This document shows positions 1 through 7,646 of a stretch of DNA of 26,437 bases, piece by piece. The position numbers were made by a program, and so were the translations under genes. The notes below the pieces were generated by a model, which saw only the letters and a list, made by a program, of their open reading frames with translations, had not been told where the DNA came from and did not search any database. Each line of letters starts with the position of its first letter. Position 1 is the stretch's first letter. The DNA is from CAZUZD01 sp964624465 (GTDB taxonomy: Bacteria > Planctomycetota > Planctomycetia > Isosphaerales > Isosphaeraceae): the NCBI GenBank assembly GCA_964624465.1, contig CAZUZD010000047.1, positions 1-26,437 on the forward strand, read 5' to 3'.

Positions 1-1351
1 AGCTCGAAGGCCTCTGCCCGCTGGACGTTGCCCACGAGGTCGTCGCGGTCAATCGTGAGCGTGGAGTAGTCGCGCCACTTGTCGGGGTAACCGATCTTGG
101 GCGTGAACTTGCCGAGCTTCTCGATGGCCCGCTTCTTGGTCTCGGGGCTCATCCAGTCGAGCGACTCGATGTCACGGCGGTAGGCCTCGATCAGATTGGC
201 CACCAGCGTCTGCATCTTCGCCTTGGCCTCGGGCGGGAAGTTCTTCTCGACGTAGAGCTTGCNNNNNNNNNNGCCCCCTCGACCGTCTGCACGCCACGCT
301 TCCAGCGCGGGCGGATTTCCTGGGCGCCGGTGAGCGTCTTGCCGTAGAACGCGAAGTTCTCGTCGACGAACGCCTTGCTCAGGTACGGGGCATAGGACCG
401 CAGCACGTTCGCCTTGAGCCAGAGCTTCCAGGCGTCGAGCGAGGCGGTCTTGAGGATCTCGTCGAGCGCGGTGAAGTAGCTCGGCTGGCGGACGACGACC
501 TCGTCGATCCCCTTGGCCCCCATGGCGGCGAAGTAGCTGTCCCAGTCGAAGCCGGGGGTCAGCTCGGCGAGCTGCTTGCGGGTCTTGAGGTTGTAGGTCT
601 TGGTGTCGTCACGGGTGCTGACCCGGTCCCAGTGCGACTTGGCCAGGGTGGTCTCCAGCTCGAAGACGCGCTGGGCAGCCTTGTCGGGATCGGCGACACC
701 GGCCAGGGCGAACATCTTGCCCAGGTAGGCCACGTACGCCTGACGGATCGGGGCGAACTTCTCCTCGCGGTAATACGCCTCATCAGGAAGGCCGAGACCG
801 CTCTGGGTGAGCTGGAGGAGGTAGCGGTCCGACCGCTTGGAGTCGGTGTCGACGAACGCCCCGAAGGGGCTACCCACGCCCAGGCGGGCCATCGCGCCCA
901 GCGCCTTGACCAGGCCGGCCCGGTCGGCGATGGCGTCGACGGCGGCCAGCTCGTCGGCGATCGGCTTGATCCCGAGCGACTCGATCTTCGACTCGTCGAG
1001 GAAGCTGGCGTAGAGGTCGCCGACCTTCTGGGCCTCGGAGCCCGGCGGATTGTCGGCCTTCGACGCGGCCTCGATGATCTGGCGGGCGGCCGCCTCGGAG
1101 TCGTCGCGGAGCTTGTAGAACGCGCCGTCGGACGAGCGGTCGGCCGGGATCTCGGACGTCTTGAGCCACTTTCCGTTGACGTGCACGAACAGGTCATCCT
1201 GCGGCCGCACGCTGGCGTCCACGTAGGTCCTGTCGATGCCCGACTTGAGCGGCTTGCTCGCCGCCCCATTCTGGGCGTGAGCCGTCGTCGCCGAGGCGCC
1301 GAGCGCCCCCAGCAGGGCCGCCGTGGTGATGGACCTGACCCGCATCCTCAT
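1..1351 (-). CDS. M13 family (neprilysin/PepO-like) zinc metallopeptidase, N-terminal part
   Basis: This is a secreted endopeptidase of the M13 family. The start at 1351 is chosen because it opens a clear signal peptide (MRMRVRSITTAALLGALG, cleavage near AHA-Q) and has GGAGAG about 8 bases upstream; frames opening further upstream add sequence with no signal character. The mature protein begins with the M13 hallmark of a short Asp/Tyr segment followed by DDLFVHVNGKWL, and continues through the helical N-terminal domain (LGLPDEAYYRE, FELETTLAKSHW). After the N gap the reading resumes in another frame as KLYVEKNFPPEAKAKM and WMSPETKKRAIEKL, both typical of M13. The zinc site (HExxH and ExxxD) lies beyond the window edge, so activity cannot be judged. 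The frame change is almost certainly a gap artefact. Family call sure; substrate unknown. Confidence 0.9.
263..272. other. assembly gap (10 Ns) inside the M13 peptidase gene
   Basis: Ten Ns interrupt the gene. The codons on the two sides are in different frames, and both sides encode good M13 sequence. In M13 homologues the segment between VEG and GKLYVEK usually reads like ALGEAL, which would need about 17 missing bases, not 10. The N run is therefore probably a nominal length rather than a measured one. Confidence 0.95.
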
Positions 1352-1520
1352 CCTGTTGCTCTCCTTCGAAGCGAGGAATGCACGCCGCGCCCCGGGGTTG
1401 GCCCCGGAGGCCCGGCCGTCGGGTCCGCAGGGACCCGTGCCGACGTGCATTCTCCATTGCATCCGATCCACCCGCGCCTTCGCCAGATCAAGCTGGAGGG
1501 ATTGTCCGCCACCCCCGACG

Positions 1521-1559
1521 CGAACGGCGGCGACCCGGGATGCGGGCCGCCGCCGTTCG
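1521..1559 (-). terminator. stem-loop after the DUF1080 gene, probable terminator
   Basis: CGAACGGCGGC at 1521-1531 pairs perfectly with GCCGCCGTTCG at 1549-1559, giving an 11-bp stem. The 17-base loop can pair further (CCCG with CGGG). It begins about 26 bases past the stop of the minus-strand DUF1080 gene. No T tract follows, so it would be a non-canonical terminator or an mRNA-stabilising hairpin. Confidence 0.45.
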
Positions 1560-1585
1560 TCAGGCTTTCCAGCAACCGTCGGGCG

Positions 1586-2914
1586 TCAGTCGATCGCCTT
1601 GATCTTCACGTTGCGGAACTCGACGGCGTCGCCGTGGCCGGCGAACCCGAAGCGACCTTTGGCGTTGTCCTTGCCGGGGTGCGGGGTGTTGGCCATCACC
1701 TCCTTCACGTCGGCCAGGTCGCCGTCCAGGATCACGCTGCCGTTGAGCTCGACCCTGATCTTCGAGCCCTTGACGGTCACTTCCTGGAAGTTCCACTGGC
1801 CGGTGGGGCGGAGGTAGCCGCGCTTCGCGGCGATCATGCCGTAGGCCGAGCCGTGGTACTGGCGCGGGTCGAGCTTGGCGTACTGCTCGGCGTCGTTGTC
1901 GAGGATCTGGAGCTCGCACATGCCGGTGTACGCCGGGTCACCCTGGCCCGGGTAGCGGATGGCCAGGCCGTTGTTGCCGCCGGCGGGCAGGCGGAACTCG
2001 ACGCGGGCCACGAAGTCGCCATACTCCTTCTCGGTGTGCAGCACGCCGCCCTTGCCGGGCTTGCAGCGGATGGCGCCGTCGGCCACCTCGTAGTTCTCCA
2101 CCGCGCCGGCCCAGCCCTTGAGCGAGGTGCCGTCGAACAGGGTCGTGAAGCCCTCGTCGGCGCGCTTCGCCAGCACAGAGTTGGCCTCATCGGCCGAGAG
2201 CTCGCGGACGAAGACGTTCTTCCACTGGATCTCGCCGCCGTGGGTCTGGAGCTGGATCACGCCCTTGGGGAACAGCGGGGCCGAGCGGTCCCAGAAGTTC
2301 TCCATGATCGCGTTGTCGACGACCAGCTTGTCGTTGAGGGTGACGCTGGTGCGGGCGCCCACCTGGCGGATCTTGAACCGGTTCCACTGGCCGAACGGCC
2401 GGTCGGCCAGGACGCTGGGGTCCTTGCCGGGGGCACCCGGGCTGTTGTTCCAGAGGCCGCCGGAGCCCTTGTCGGCGCCCAGGTTGTGCTTGCCGCCCTC
2501 GACGGTCCAGTCCCAGATCTGGACCTGGGGGGTGCCGCGGAGGTAGATGCCGCTGTCGGCCTGGGCGACGGTCTTGTAGTCGATCAGGAGCTCGATGTCG
2601 CCGTATTCCTTGTCGGTGGTCAGGTAGGCGCCGTCGCCGTCGTTGACCAGGGCACCGTCCTTGACGGTCCAGTGCTTCTTGGCGTCGGCGGTCCACTCGG
2701 CGATCTGGGCCTCGCGCTTGGCGGGCTCCAGCGCGGCCAGGGTGCGGGGATCGAAGTGCGGCATGCCGTGCCAGCCGGCCAGGTCCTTGCCGTTGAACAC
2801 CGGCGCGAAGCCCTGGGGCGCCTGGTTGTTGTCCTGGGGCACGAGGGCGGGGGCGGCCGTGGCCACCGCCGCCAGCGAGGCGGCGGCGAGGCCGGCGAAC
2901 AGACGTCGCGTCAT
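1586..2914 (-). CDS. secreted protein with two DUF1080 (3-keto-disaccharide hydrolase) domains
   Basis: The protein is 442 residues. The start at 2914 gives a signal peptide (MTRRLFAGLAAASLAAVATA, cleavage near residue 21); upstream extension is antisense to the neighbouring oxidoreductase. Two concanavalin-like jelly-roll domains follow. The first opens with FNGKDLAGW at residues 40-48 and the second with FDGTSLKGW from residue 260. Each has the DUF1080 pattern of EYGDI or EYGDF strands, a Gly-rich turn (DSGIYLRG; NNGLAIRYPG) and a terminal WN-x-F-x-x-x-V element. DUF1080 proteins are exported sugar-binding or hydrolytic proteins, some of which cleave 3-keto-glycosides. The divergent Gfo/Idh/MocA gene starts 246 bases away, which suggests a shared pathway. 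A TAAAAT element on the minus strand (2985-2990) could be its -10 box, but the -35 is poor. Family call sure, substrate not visible. Confidence 0.9.
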   Translation of the reverse strand: MTRRLFAGLAAASLAAVATAAPALVPQDNNQAPQGFAPVFNGKDLAGWHGMPHFDPRTLAALEPAKREAQIAEWTADAKKHWTVKDGALVNDGDGAYLTTDKEYGDIELLIDYKTVAQADSGIYLRGTPQVQIWDWTVEGGKHNLGADKGSGGLWNNSPGAPGKDPSVLADRPFGQWNRFKIRQVGARTSVTLNDKLVVDNAIMENFWDRSAPLFPKGVIQLQTHGGEIQWKNVFVRELSADEANSVLAKRADEGFTTLFDGTSLKGWAGAVENYEVADGAIRCKPGKGGVLHTEKEYGDFVARVEFRLPAGGNNGLAIRYPGQGDPAYTGMCELQILDNDAEQYAKLDPRQYHGSAYGMIAAKRGYLRPTGQWNFQEVTVKGSKIRVELNGSVILDGDLADVKEVMANTPHPGKDNAKGRFGFAGHGDAVEFRNVKIKAID

Positions 2915-3160
2915 GGGCAGAGGTCCTGGAGGGTGGGGGCGTGGGGTTCGAGCGGTGGGAGCCGAGCGGGCCGGCAGACCTGCGATTTTACCCGCCCCGG
3001 ACGGCCACGCCAGACGCTGGCGCCCGGGCGCGGGAATCGGCCCCCCCGGGGCCTTGCAACCGCCGTCGCGGCACCCGATCCTGAGGCCAATCGCGGCCGC
3101 CGCCCCGAGCGCCGGGAGCCGACGCGCGGCGGCCCGCAGTTCCGGCCAGGGGCCAGTGCC

Positions 3161-4507
3161 ATGACGCAACCGACAGGGAACGCCACACGACGCCAGTTCG
3201 GGCGCACGCTCGCCGCCGGGGCCGTCGGGGCCTTCGCGGCGCCGGCCTTCGTGCGGGCCAGGGGCCTGAACGACAAGCTCAACATCGCCGTCATCGGTGT
3301 CGGCGGCCGGGGCGCGGGGAACCTGGAGAGCGTCGCCGGCGAGACGATCGTCGCCCTCTGCGACGTCTCCGAGCCCACGCTGGAGCGGGCCGCCGCCGCC
3401 CACCCCAAGGCGCGCAAGGAGCGCGACTTCCGCAAGCTCTACGACCACGCCGGCGAGTTCGACGCCGTCGTCGTGAGCACGACCGAGCACACCCACGCCT
3501 TCGCCACCCTGCCGGCGCTGCGGCTGCTGAAACACGTCTACTGCGAGAAGCCGCTCACCCACAACGTCTGGGAGGCCCGCATCATCCGCGAGGCGGCGGC
3601 CAGGGCGAAGGTCGCCACCCAGATGGGCACGCAGATCCACGCCGGCGACAACTACCGCCGCGTCGTCGAGCTGGTCCGCGCCGGCGCCGTCGGCCCGATC
3701 CGCGAGGTCCACGTCTGGGTCGGTCGGGCCTGGGGCCGGCAATCCGAGGAGGACGCGAAGAAGAACGGCGACATCGTCTTCGTCACCGAGCGTCCGACCC
3801 AGGTCGACCCGGTGCCCGCCGGCATCGACTGGGACCTCTGGCTGGGCCCCGCGCCCGCCAGGCCGTTCAGCAACGTCTACCTGCCGGGCCCCAAGTGGTA
3901 TCGATGGTGGGACTTCGGCAACGGCACCATGAGCGACCTCGGCAGCCACTGGATCGACCTGCCGTTCTGGGCCCTCGACCTCGACGCCCCGAAGACCATC
4001 GAAGCGTTCGGACCGCCGCCGCACCCCGAGATCGCCCCGGCCTCGATGCGCGCCGAGTACACCTACGGCCCACGCGGCGACCGACCCGGCCTCAAGCTCA
4101 CCTGGTACCAGGGGTCCGAGAAGCCACAGCCCTGGACCGACAAGGCAATTCCCCAGTGGGACAGCGGCGTGCTGTTCGTCGGCGACAAGGGGATGATCCT
4201 CTCGGACTACGGCAAGAACGTGCTGCTACCCGAGGCCGACTTCCGCGACTACCAGCGTCCCGAACCGTCGATTCCGCCCTCGATCGGGCACCACGCCGAG
4301 TGGATCCAGGCCTGCAAGACCGGCTCGCCCACCACGTGCCACTTCGGCTATGCGGGACTGCTGACCGAGGCCAACCACCTCGGCAACGTCGCCTACCGGG
4401 TCGGCAAGAAGCTGGAATGGGACTCGGCCAACCTCCAGGTCACCAACGCCCCCGAGGCGGCGCAGTACATCCGCCGCACTTACCGTCCGGGCTGGAGCCT
4501 GACCTGA
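3161..4507 (+). CDS. Tat-exported Gfo/Idh/MocA family NAD(P)-dependent oxidoreductase
   Basis: The protein is 448 residues. The start at 3161 gives a twin-arginine signal (TRRQFGRTLAAG, residues 9-20) followed by a hydrophobic Ala-rich stretch; the frame stays open far upstream but that part is antisense to the DUF1080 and M13 genes. The Rossmann fold begins with AVIGVGGRG (glycine motif 46-51). The family EKP motif is at residues 129-131 (YCEKPLTHNVWEA), followed by the C-terminal domain with DLGSHWIDLPFW. These enzymes oxidise or reduce sugar hydroxyls, often at C3, and the Tat type is exported with bound cofactor. It is divergent from the DUF1080 gene, a pairing that fits 3-keto-sugar chemistry. 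A strong hairpin follows its stop. Exact substrate unknown. Confidence 0.9.
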   Translation: MTQPTGNATRRQFGRTLAAGAVGAFAAPAFVRARGLNDKLNIAVIGVGGRGAGNLESVAGETIVALCDVSEPTLERAAAAHPKARKERDFRKLYDHAGEFDAVVVSTTEHTHAFATLPALRLLKHVYCEKPLTHNVWEARIIREAAARAKVATQMGTQIHAGDNYRRVVELVRAGAVGPIREVHVWVGRAWGRQSEEDAKKNGDIVFVTERPTQVDPVPAGIDWDLWLGPAPARPFSNVYLPGPKWYRWWDFGNGTMSDLGSHWIDLPFWALDLDAPKTIEAFGPPPHPEIAPASMRAEYTYGPRGDRPGLKLTWYQGSEKPQPWTDKAIPQWDSGVLFVGDKGMILSDYGKNVLLPEADFRDYQRPEPSIPPSIGHHAEWIQACKTGSPTTCHFGYAGLLTEANHLGNVAYRVGKKLEWDSANLQVTNAPEAAQYIRRTYRPGWSLT

Positions 4508-4527
4508 GCCTCCGCCCAAGCGGATTC

Positions 4528-4568
4528 GCGCCGCCGGCGGTGGCCCCCGGGCCGACCGTCGGCGGCGC
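4528..4568 (+). terminator. long GC-rich stem-loop after the oxidoreductase gene
   Basis: The segment folds almost completely. GCGCCGCCG (4528-4536) pairs with CGGCGGCGC (4560-4568), GCGGT (4537-4541) with ACCGT (4555-4559, one G-U), and GGCC (4542-4545) with GGCC (4550-4553), leaving a CCCG loop and one bulged G at 4554. It starts 20 bases after the oxidoreductase stop and ends 48 bases before the next start. There is no T tract, so either termination or transcript stabilisation is possible. Confidence 0.5.
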
Positions 4569-4616
4569 ATCGATCTCACGCCACGAATCGCGTCTCCAGT
4601 TCCGCGAGAGCCGCAC

Positions 4617-5498
4617 ATGCCCACGCCCGGTGCCCGCCTGCGGGCCGCCTACACCGCCGGCCCGATCATGATCCCCGGCACCTTCAACGCCCTGACCGCC
4701 CGGATGGCCGAGCGGCTAGGCTATCAGGCCGCCTACCTCTCGGGCGGCGCGCTCTCGGCGGGCTGGGCCGGGCTACCCGATGTCGGCCTGCTCACTCTGA
4801 CCGAGTTCGTCGAGCAGGCCGCCATCATCGCCAGGGCCACCGAGCTCCCCCTGGTCTGCGACGCCGACACGGGCTTCGGTGAGGCGATCAACACCGCTCG
4901 CACCGTCCGACTCTTCGAGGAAGCCGGCGCCGCGGCGATCCACCTGGAGGACCAGATCCTCCCCAAGCGGTGCGGGCACCTGACGGGCAAGGGCCTGGTC
5001 GAGACCGACGCCATGGCCGCCAAGGTCCGCGCCGCCGCCTCCGCCCGGCGCGATCCCGACTTCGTGGTCATCGCCCGCACCGACGCCCGCTCGGTCGAGG
5101 GGTTCGACGCCGCCGTGGCCCGGGCCCACGCCTACGTCGCGGCCGGCGCCGACATGATCTTCCCGGAGGCCCTCGAATCCCGCGAGGAATTCGCCCGGTT
5201 CGCCGAGCGCGTGCCGGTGCCCCTGCTGGCCAACATGACCGAGTTCGGCCGCGGTCCGCTGCTGGACTTCGATGACCTGGGCGCGCTGGGCTACCGCGCC
5301 GTGCTCTACCCGCTGACAGCCTTCCGCTCGGCGATGAAGGCCGCCGAGGAGACCCTGGCCGCCCTGCGTGATCAGGGCTCCCAGCGGTCGCGGCTGGCGA
5401 GCATGCAGACCCGGGCCGAGCTCTATGACCTGATCGGCTACGCCGACTGGGAGGCCCGCGACCGCTCCTACTTCGGTGGCACCCCGCCCGCTCCCTGA
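4617..5498 (+). CDS. prpB: methylisocitrate lyase / PEP mutase superfamily enzyme
   Basis: The protein is 293 residues, close to PrpB length. PrpB cleaves 2-methylisocitrate to pyruvate and succinate, the last step of the propionate methylcitrate cycle. The isocitrate lyase/PEP mutase signature is clear. Mg-binding aspartates lie in CDADTGFGEA (D82, D84), the catalytic Cys loop PKRCGHLTGK has C119, and VIARTDARSVEG and IFPEALES follow. The Lys-Arg-Cys-Gly-His loop favours a C-C lyase over a phosphonomutase. No citrate-synthase-like prpC or dehydratase prpD lies in the window, so the gene stands alone, and some lone members act as oxaloacetate decarboxylases or other lyases. No strong ribosome site is visible; the start is the first ATG in frame after the hairpin and fits family N-termini. 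Confidence 0.82.
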   Translation: MPTPGARLRAAYTAGPIMIPGTFNALTARMAERLGYQAAYLSGGALSAGWAGLPDVGLLTLTEFVEQAAIIARATELPLVCDADTGFGEAINTARTVRLFEEAGAAAIHLEDQILPKRCGHLTGKGLVETDAMAAKVRAAASARRDPDFVVIARTDARSVEGFDAAVARAHAYVAAGADMIFPEALESREEFARFAERVPVPLLANMTEFGRGPLLDFDDLGALGYRAVLYPLTAFRSAMKAAEETLAALRDQGSQRSRLASMQTRAELYDLIGYADWEARDRSYFGGTPPAP

Positions 5499-5559
5499 GA
5501 TCGTTCGAGCCGGATCCAGCCATCCCGTTCCGTCCCAGCGCCCCCGAGGATGCCCACCC

Positions 5560-7533
5560 ATGTCCGGATCGCCGGCCATTTCTCACCCGTGGACGGCTTC
5601 GAGTCCGTCCCGCCCCATCCGGCGGTTCCGGGCCTGCGTCGGCGTCACGTCCCGGCTGGAGGAACGTCAACTTCTGACGGTGGCGATCACCGAGATCAGC
5701 CGGCTGACGAGCGTCAGCCTCCTGAATGAGCCGGTGCGTGATGCGATCCCCCTGAGCACTCCGACGCCCGGATCGCCCCAGCAGGGGACCATCGCGACGC
5801 TCCAGAGCTACTCGTACGGGAACAGCCTGTCGAAGACCGACATCGGCGGGACCGGACTGGAGGTCCGGTTCACATCGACGAATCCCTCCGAGATTGGCTC
5901 GCGGCCAGTGATCGTCCAGGTGGACTGGGGAGATCCGAATCCCTCGCGGTTCAATCCGCTGCAGCAGACGGTCTTCCGGACCTCGACAAGCGCAAGCGGC
6001 TCGTGGTCGGATCAGCTCACCCTACCGCACACGTACAACGCCGCTGGCAACTACACGGCGCGCGTCACGCTGACCGAGGTGGCCAGAGCGGGCGATCCCA
6101 CCCCGGCACCGGCCGTGGCGGTCATTCAGGTCCGGGTCGGAGCCTTCATCGAGGGGAGCCAGGGGTTCTTCTACCGCGGCTCGATGGGCCCGGACACCGT
6201 GACACTCGCGCCGGACCCGACGGGCGGGGTTCTCGTGCAGGCCAGCGACTCCCGCAGCGTCGTCACCCTGGCAAGCCGCCTGTACCTCGACACGCTCGAC
6301 GGCGAGGACCGCGTGATCGCCGATGCGGGCGTTGCCGCCGCGCTGTTCATCGACGCGGGCGGGGGGAACGATCGGGTGGTTTCCGGGTCGGGGGACGATC
6401 AGATCCGGGGCGGGCCGGGCGACGACGCGATCGACGGCATGGCCGGGGCCGACGTGATCTTTGCAGGGGCCGGCGCGGATCGGGTCGATGGCGGGGCAGA
6501 CGCCGACCAGATCGACGGCGGGTCGGGGCCAGATCGGATCCTCGGCGCGGACGGTGACGACCGGATCTTCGGCGACGTCGGCGACGACTGGCTCGACGGG
6601 GGGCCGGGCAACGACCTCCTGCTCGGTGGCCTGGGTGCCGATGGGCTCCGCGGCGGTGAGGGGGACGATGTGCTGGCAGGGGACTTCTCCAGCACGCTCC
6701 CGGCGGACTTCCCCGCGGAGGCCCTGGTCCGGGGCTGGGCCGACGGCCTGAGGCCTCGCGACCTGTTTCGACTGGCGACGAACCGGGTCCGACTCGGCTC
6801 GACCGACCTCACCCCCTTGAGCTTCGCCACCGTGGCGGCCGGGCGGAAGCTCACCCGGCCGCTCGACCTCGGCCCGACCCTCGCGAACGACGCCGCGATC
6901 GATCAGCTCGATGGCGAGGCAGGCCGCGATGCGCTCTTCGGCCACTACGGTGGCCCTCCGGCGGCCCGCGACCGGGTTGTGGGCGCCGATCGGACCGATG
7001 TCCGTTTCCACCTGACCGACGCCCCGGCCCGCACCGTCCGGGATGTGCGCACCTTCACGGGCTACACGACCAGCTCCGGGGCCGATCTGACGACCAATCC
7101 GACCCGTGGCACGTACCTGCTCTACAAGACGGTCCCGGACGGCAACAATCTGCTCGACGGCCTGAACCCGAGCGGCCAGAGCGCCGTCGAGTTCGCCGGC
7201 TACTATGGCACGCCGGTCCCGGCGGCGTTCCGGATCCTCAACCTCAACGAATTCAGCAACTACACGCCCCTGCCGGTCTTCTGGGCGGGGTTCAATCGGC
7301 CGTTCCTGGCCTACGCCGGCGCGTTCGGCGGTGTCATCCTCGAGGCGTCGGATGTCCACGACCCCAAGAACCTCTTCGATGTCTTCGACGGGTCCGATTC
7401 CTCGTTCCGCCGCGAATTCCGGTACCTGACTCGCACCAACGGCCCGGTCCCCGAGCTCTTCGCCGCGCCCTTCCCGACCTACCGCTACGACCCGCTCCGC
7501 AAGGCGTACTCACCGATTCGGCCCACGTCCTGA
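5560..7533 (+). CDS. secreted RTX (calcium-binding nonapeptide) protein with PKD-like domain
   Basis: The protein is 657 residues. The start at 5560 is preceded by GAGGA about 9 bases upstream, and the same frame upstream overlaps prpB. Instead of a classical signal peptide the N-terminus carries SRLEERQLL (residues 31-39), which resembles the LEPR-xLL segment found at the start of many large secreted planctomycete proteins. A PKD-like Ig fold follows at about 115-190 (VDWGD, then HTYNAAGNYTARVTL). Twelve RTX nonapeptides occupy residues 267-375 and should form a calcium-filled beta-roll. About 280 C-terminal residues match nothing I recognise, although short stretches (FGHYGG, DGNNLLDG) may be degenerate repeats. 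A surface or extracellular structural or adhesive role is likely. No type I secretion genes are nearby. Confidence 0.82.
   Translation: MSGSPAISHPWTASSPSRPIRRFRACVGVTSRLEERQLLTVAITEISRLTSVSLLNEPVRDAIPLSTPTPGSPQQGTIATLQSYSYGNSLSKTDIGGTGLEVRFTSTNPSEIGSRPVIVQVDWGDPNPSRFNPLQQTVFRTSTSASGSWSDQLTLPHTYNAAGNYTARVTLTEVARAGDPTPAPAVAVIQVRVGAFIEGSQGFFYRGSMGPDTVTLAPDPTGGVLVQASDSRSVVTLASRLYLDTLDGEDRVIADAGVAAALFIDAGGGNDRVVSGSGDDQIRGGPGDDAIDGMAGADVIFAGAGADRVDGGADADQIDGGSGPDRILGADGDDRIFGDVGDDWLDGGPGNDLLLGGLGADGLRGGEGDDVLAGDFSSTLPADFPAEALVRGWADGLRPRDLFRLATNRVRLGSTDLTPLSFATVAAGRKLTRPLDLGPTLANDAAIDQLDGEAGRDALFGHYGGPPAARDRVVGADRTDVRFHLTDAPARTVRDVRTFTGYTTSSGADLTTNPTRGTYLLYKTVPDGNNLLDGLNPSGQSAVEFAGYYGTPVPAAFRILNLNEFSNYTPLPVFWAGFNRPFLAYAGAFGGVILEASDVHDPKNLFDVFDGSDSSFRREFRYLTRTNGPVPELFAAPFPTYRYDPLRKAYSPIRPTS
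6358..6684 (+). repeat. twelve tandem 27-base RTX repeats
   Basis: The coding sequence repeats with a 27-base period, encoding nonapeptides of the type GSGDDQIRG, GPGDDAIDG, GAGADRVDG and GPGNDLLLG. Twelve units plus a closing Asp fill residues 267-375. Several units replace the first Gly or Asp (MAGADVIFA, ADGDDRIFG), as is common in RTX beta-rolls. Confidence 0.9.
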
Positions 7534-7548
7534 TGCTCCACGAGCCCG

Positions 7549-7577
7549 TTGAATCGGGCCCAGGCGGCGGCTACAGT
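7549..7577 (+). promoter_or_regulatory. sigma70-like promoter of the nucleoside/ribose operon
   Basis: TTGAAT at 7549-7554 and TACAGT at 7572-7577 are separated by exactly 17 bases. The pair starts 16 bases after the RTX gene stop and lies 69 bases before the nucleoside hydrolase start, so it could drive the whole five-gene operon. The -10 box sits in the context GGCTACAGT, shared with two other promoter candidates in the window. Confidence 0.5.
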
Positions 7578-7646
7578 CGGCGGCGACCGGACGGACCCGG
7601 ATGGGCCGTCCGCAGCCGTCTTCCCGCTGACCGCGCGAGGTGTTCG

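Noticed and set aside
632..3160. Long open plus-strand frame upstream of and joined to the oxidoreductase at 3161
   Set aside because: It is antisense to two convincing genes (M13 peptidase and DUF1080 protein). Its residues are Gly/Val/Leu/Arg-heavy without domains, as expected for the mirror frame of GC-rich codons, and the Tat signal marks the true start at 3161.
6358..6684. Regular 27-base periodicity taken as a CRISPR-like or satellite array
   Set aside because: The period encodes RTX nonapeptides in frame, there are no spacers, and divergence between units follows protein constraints.
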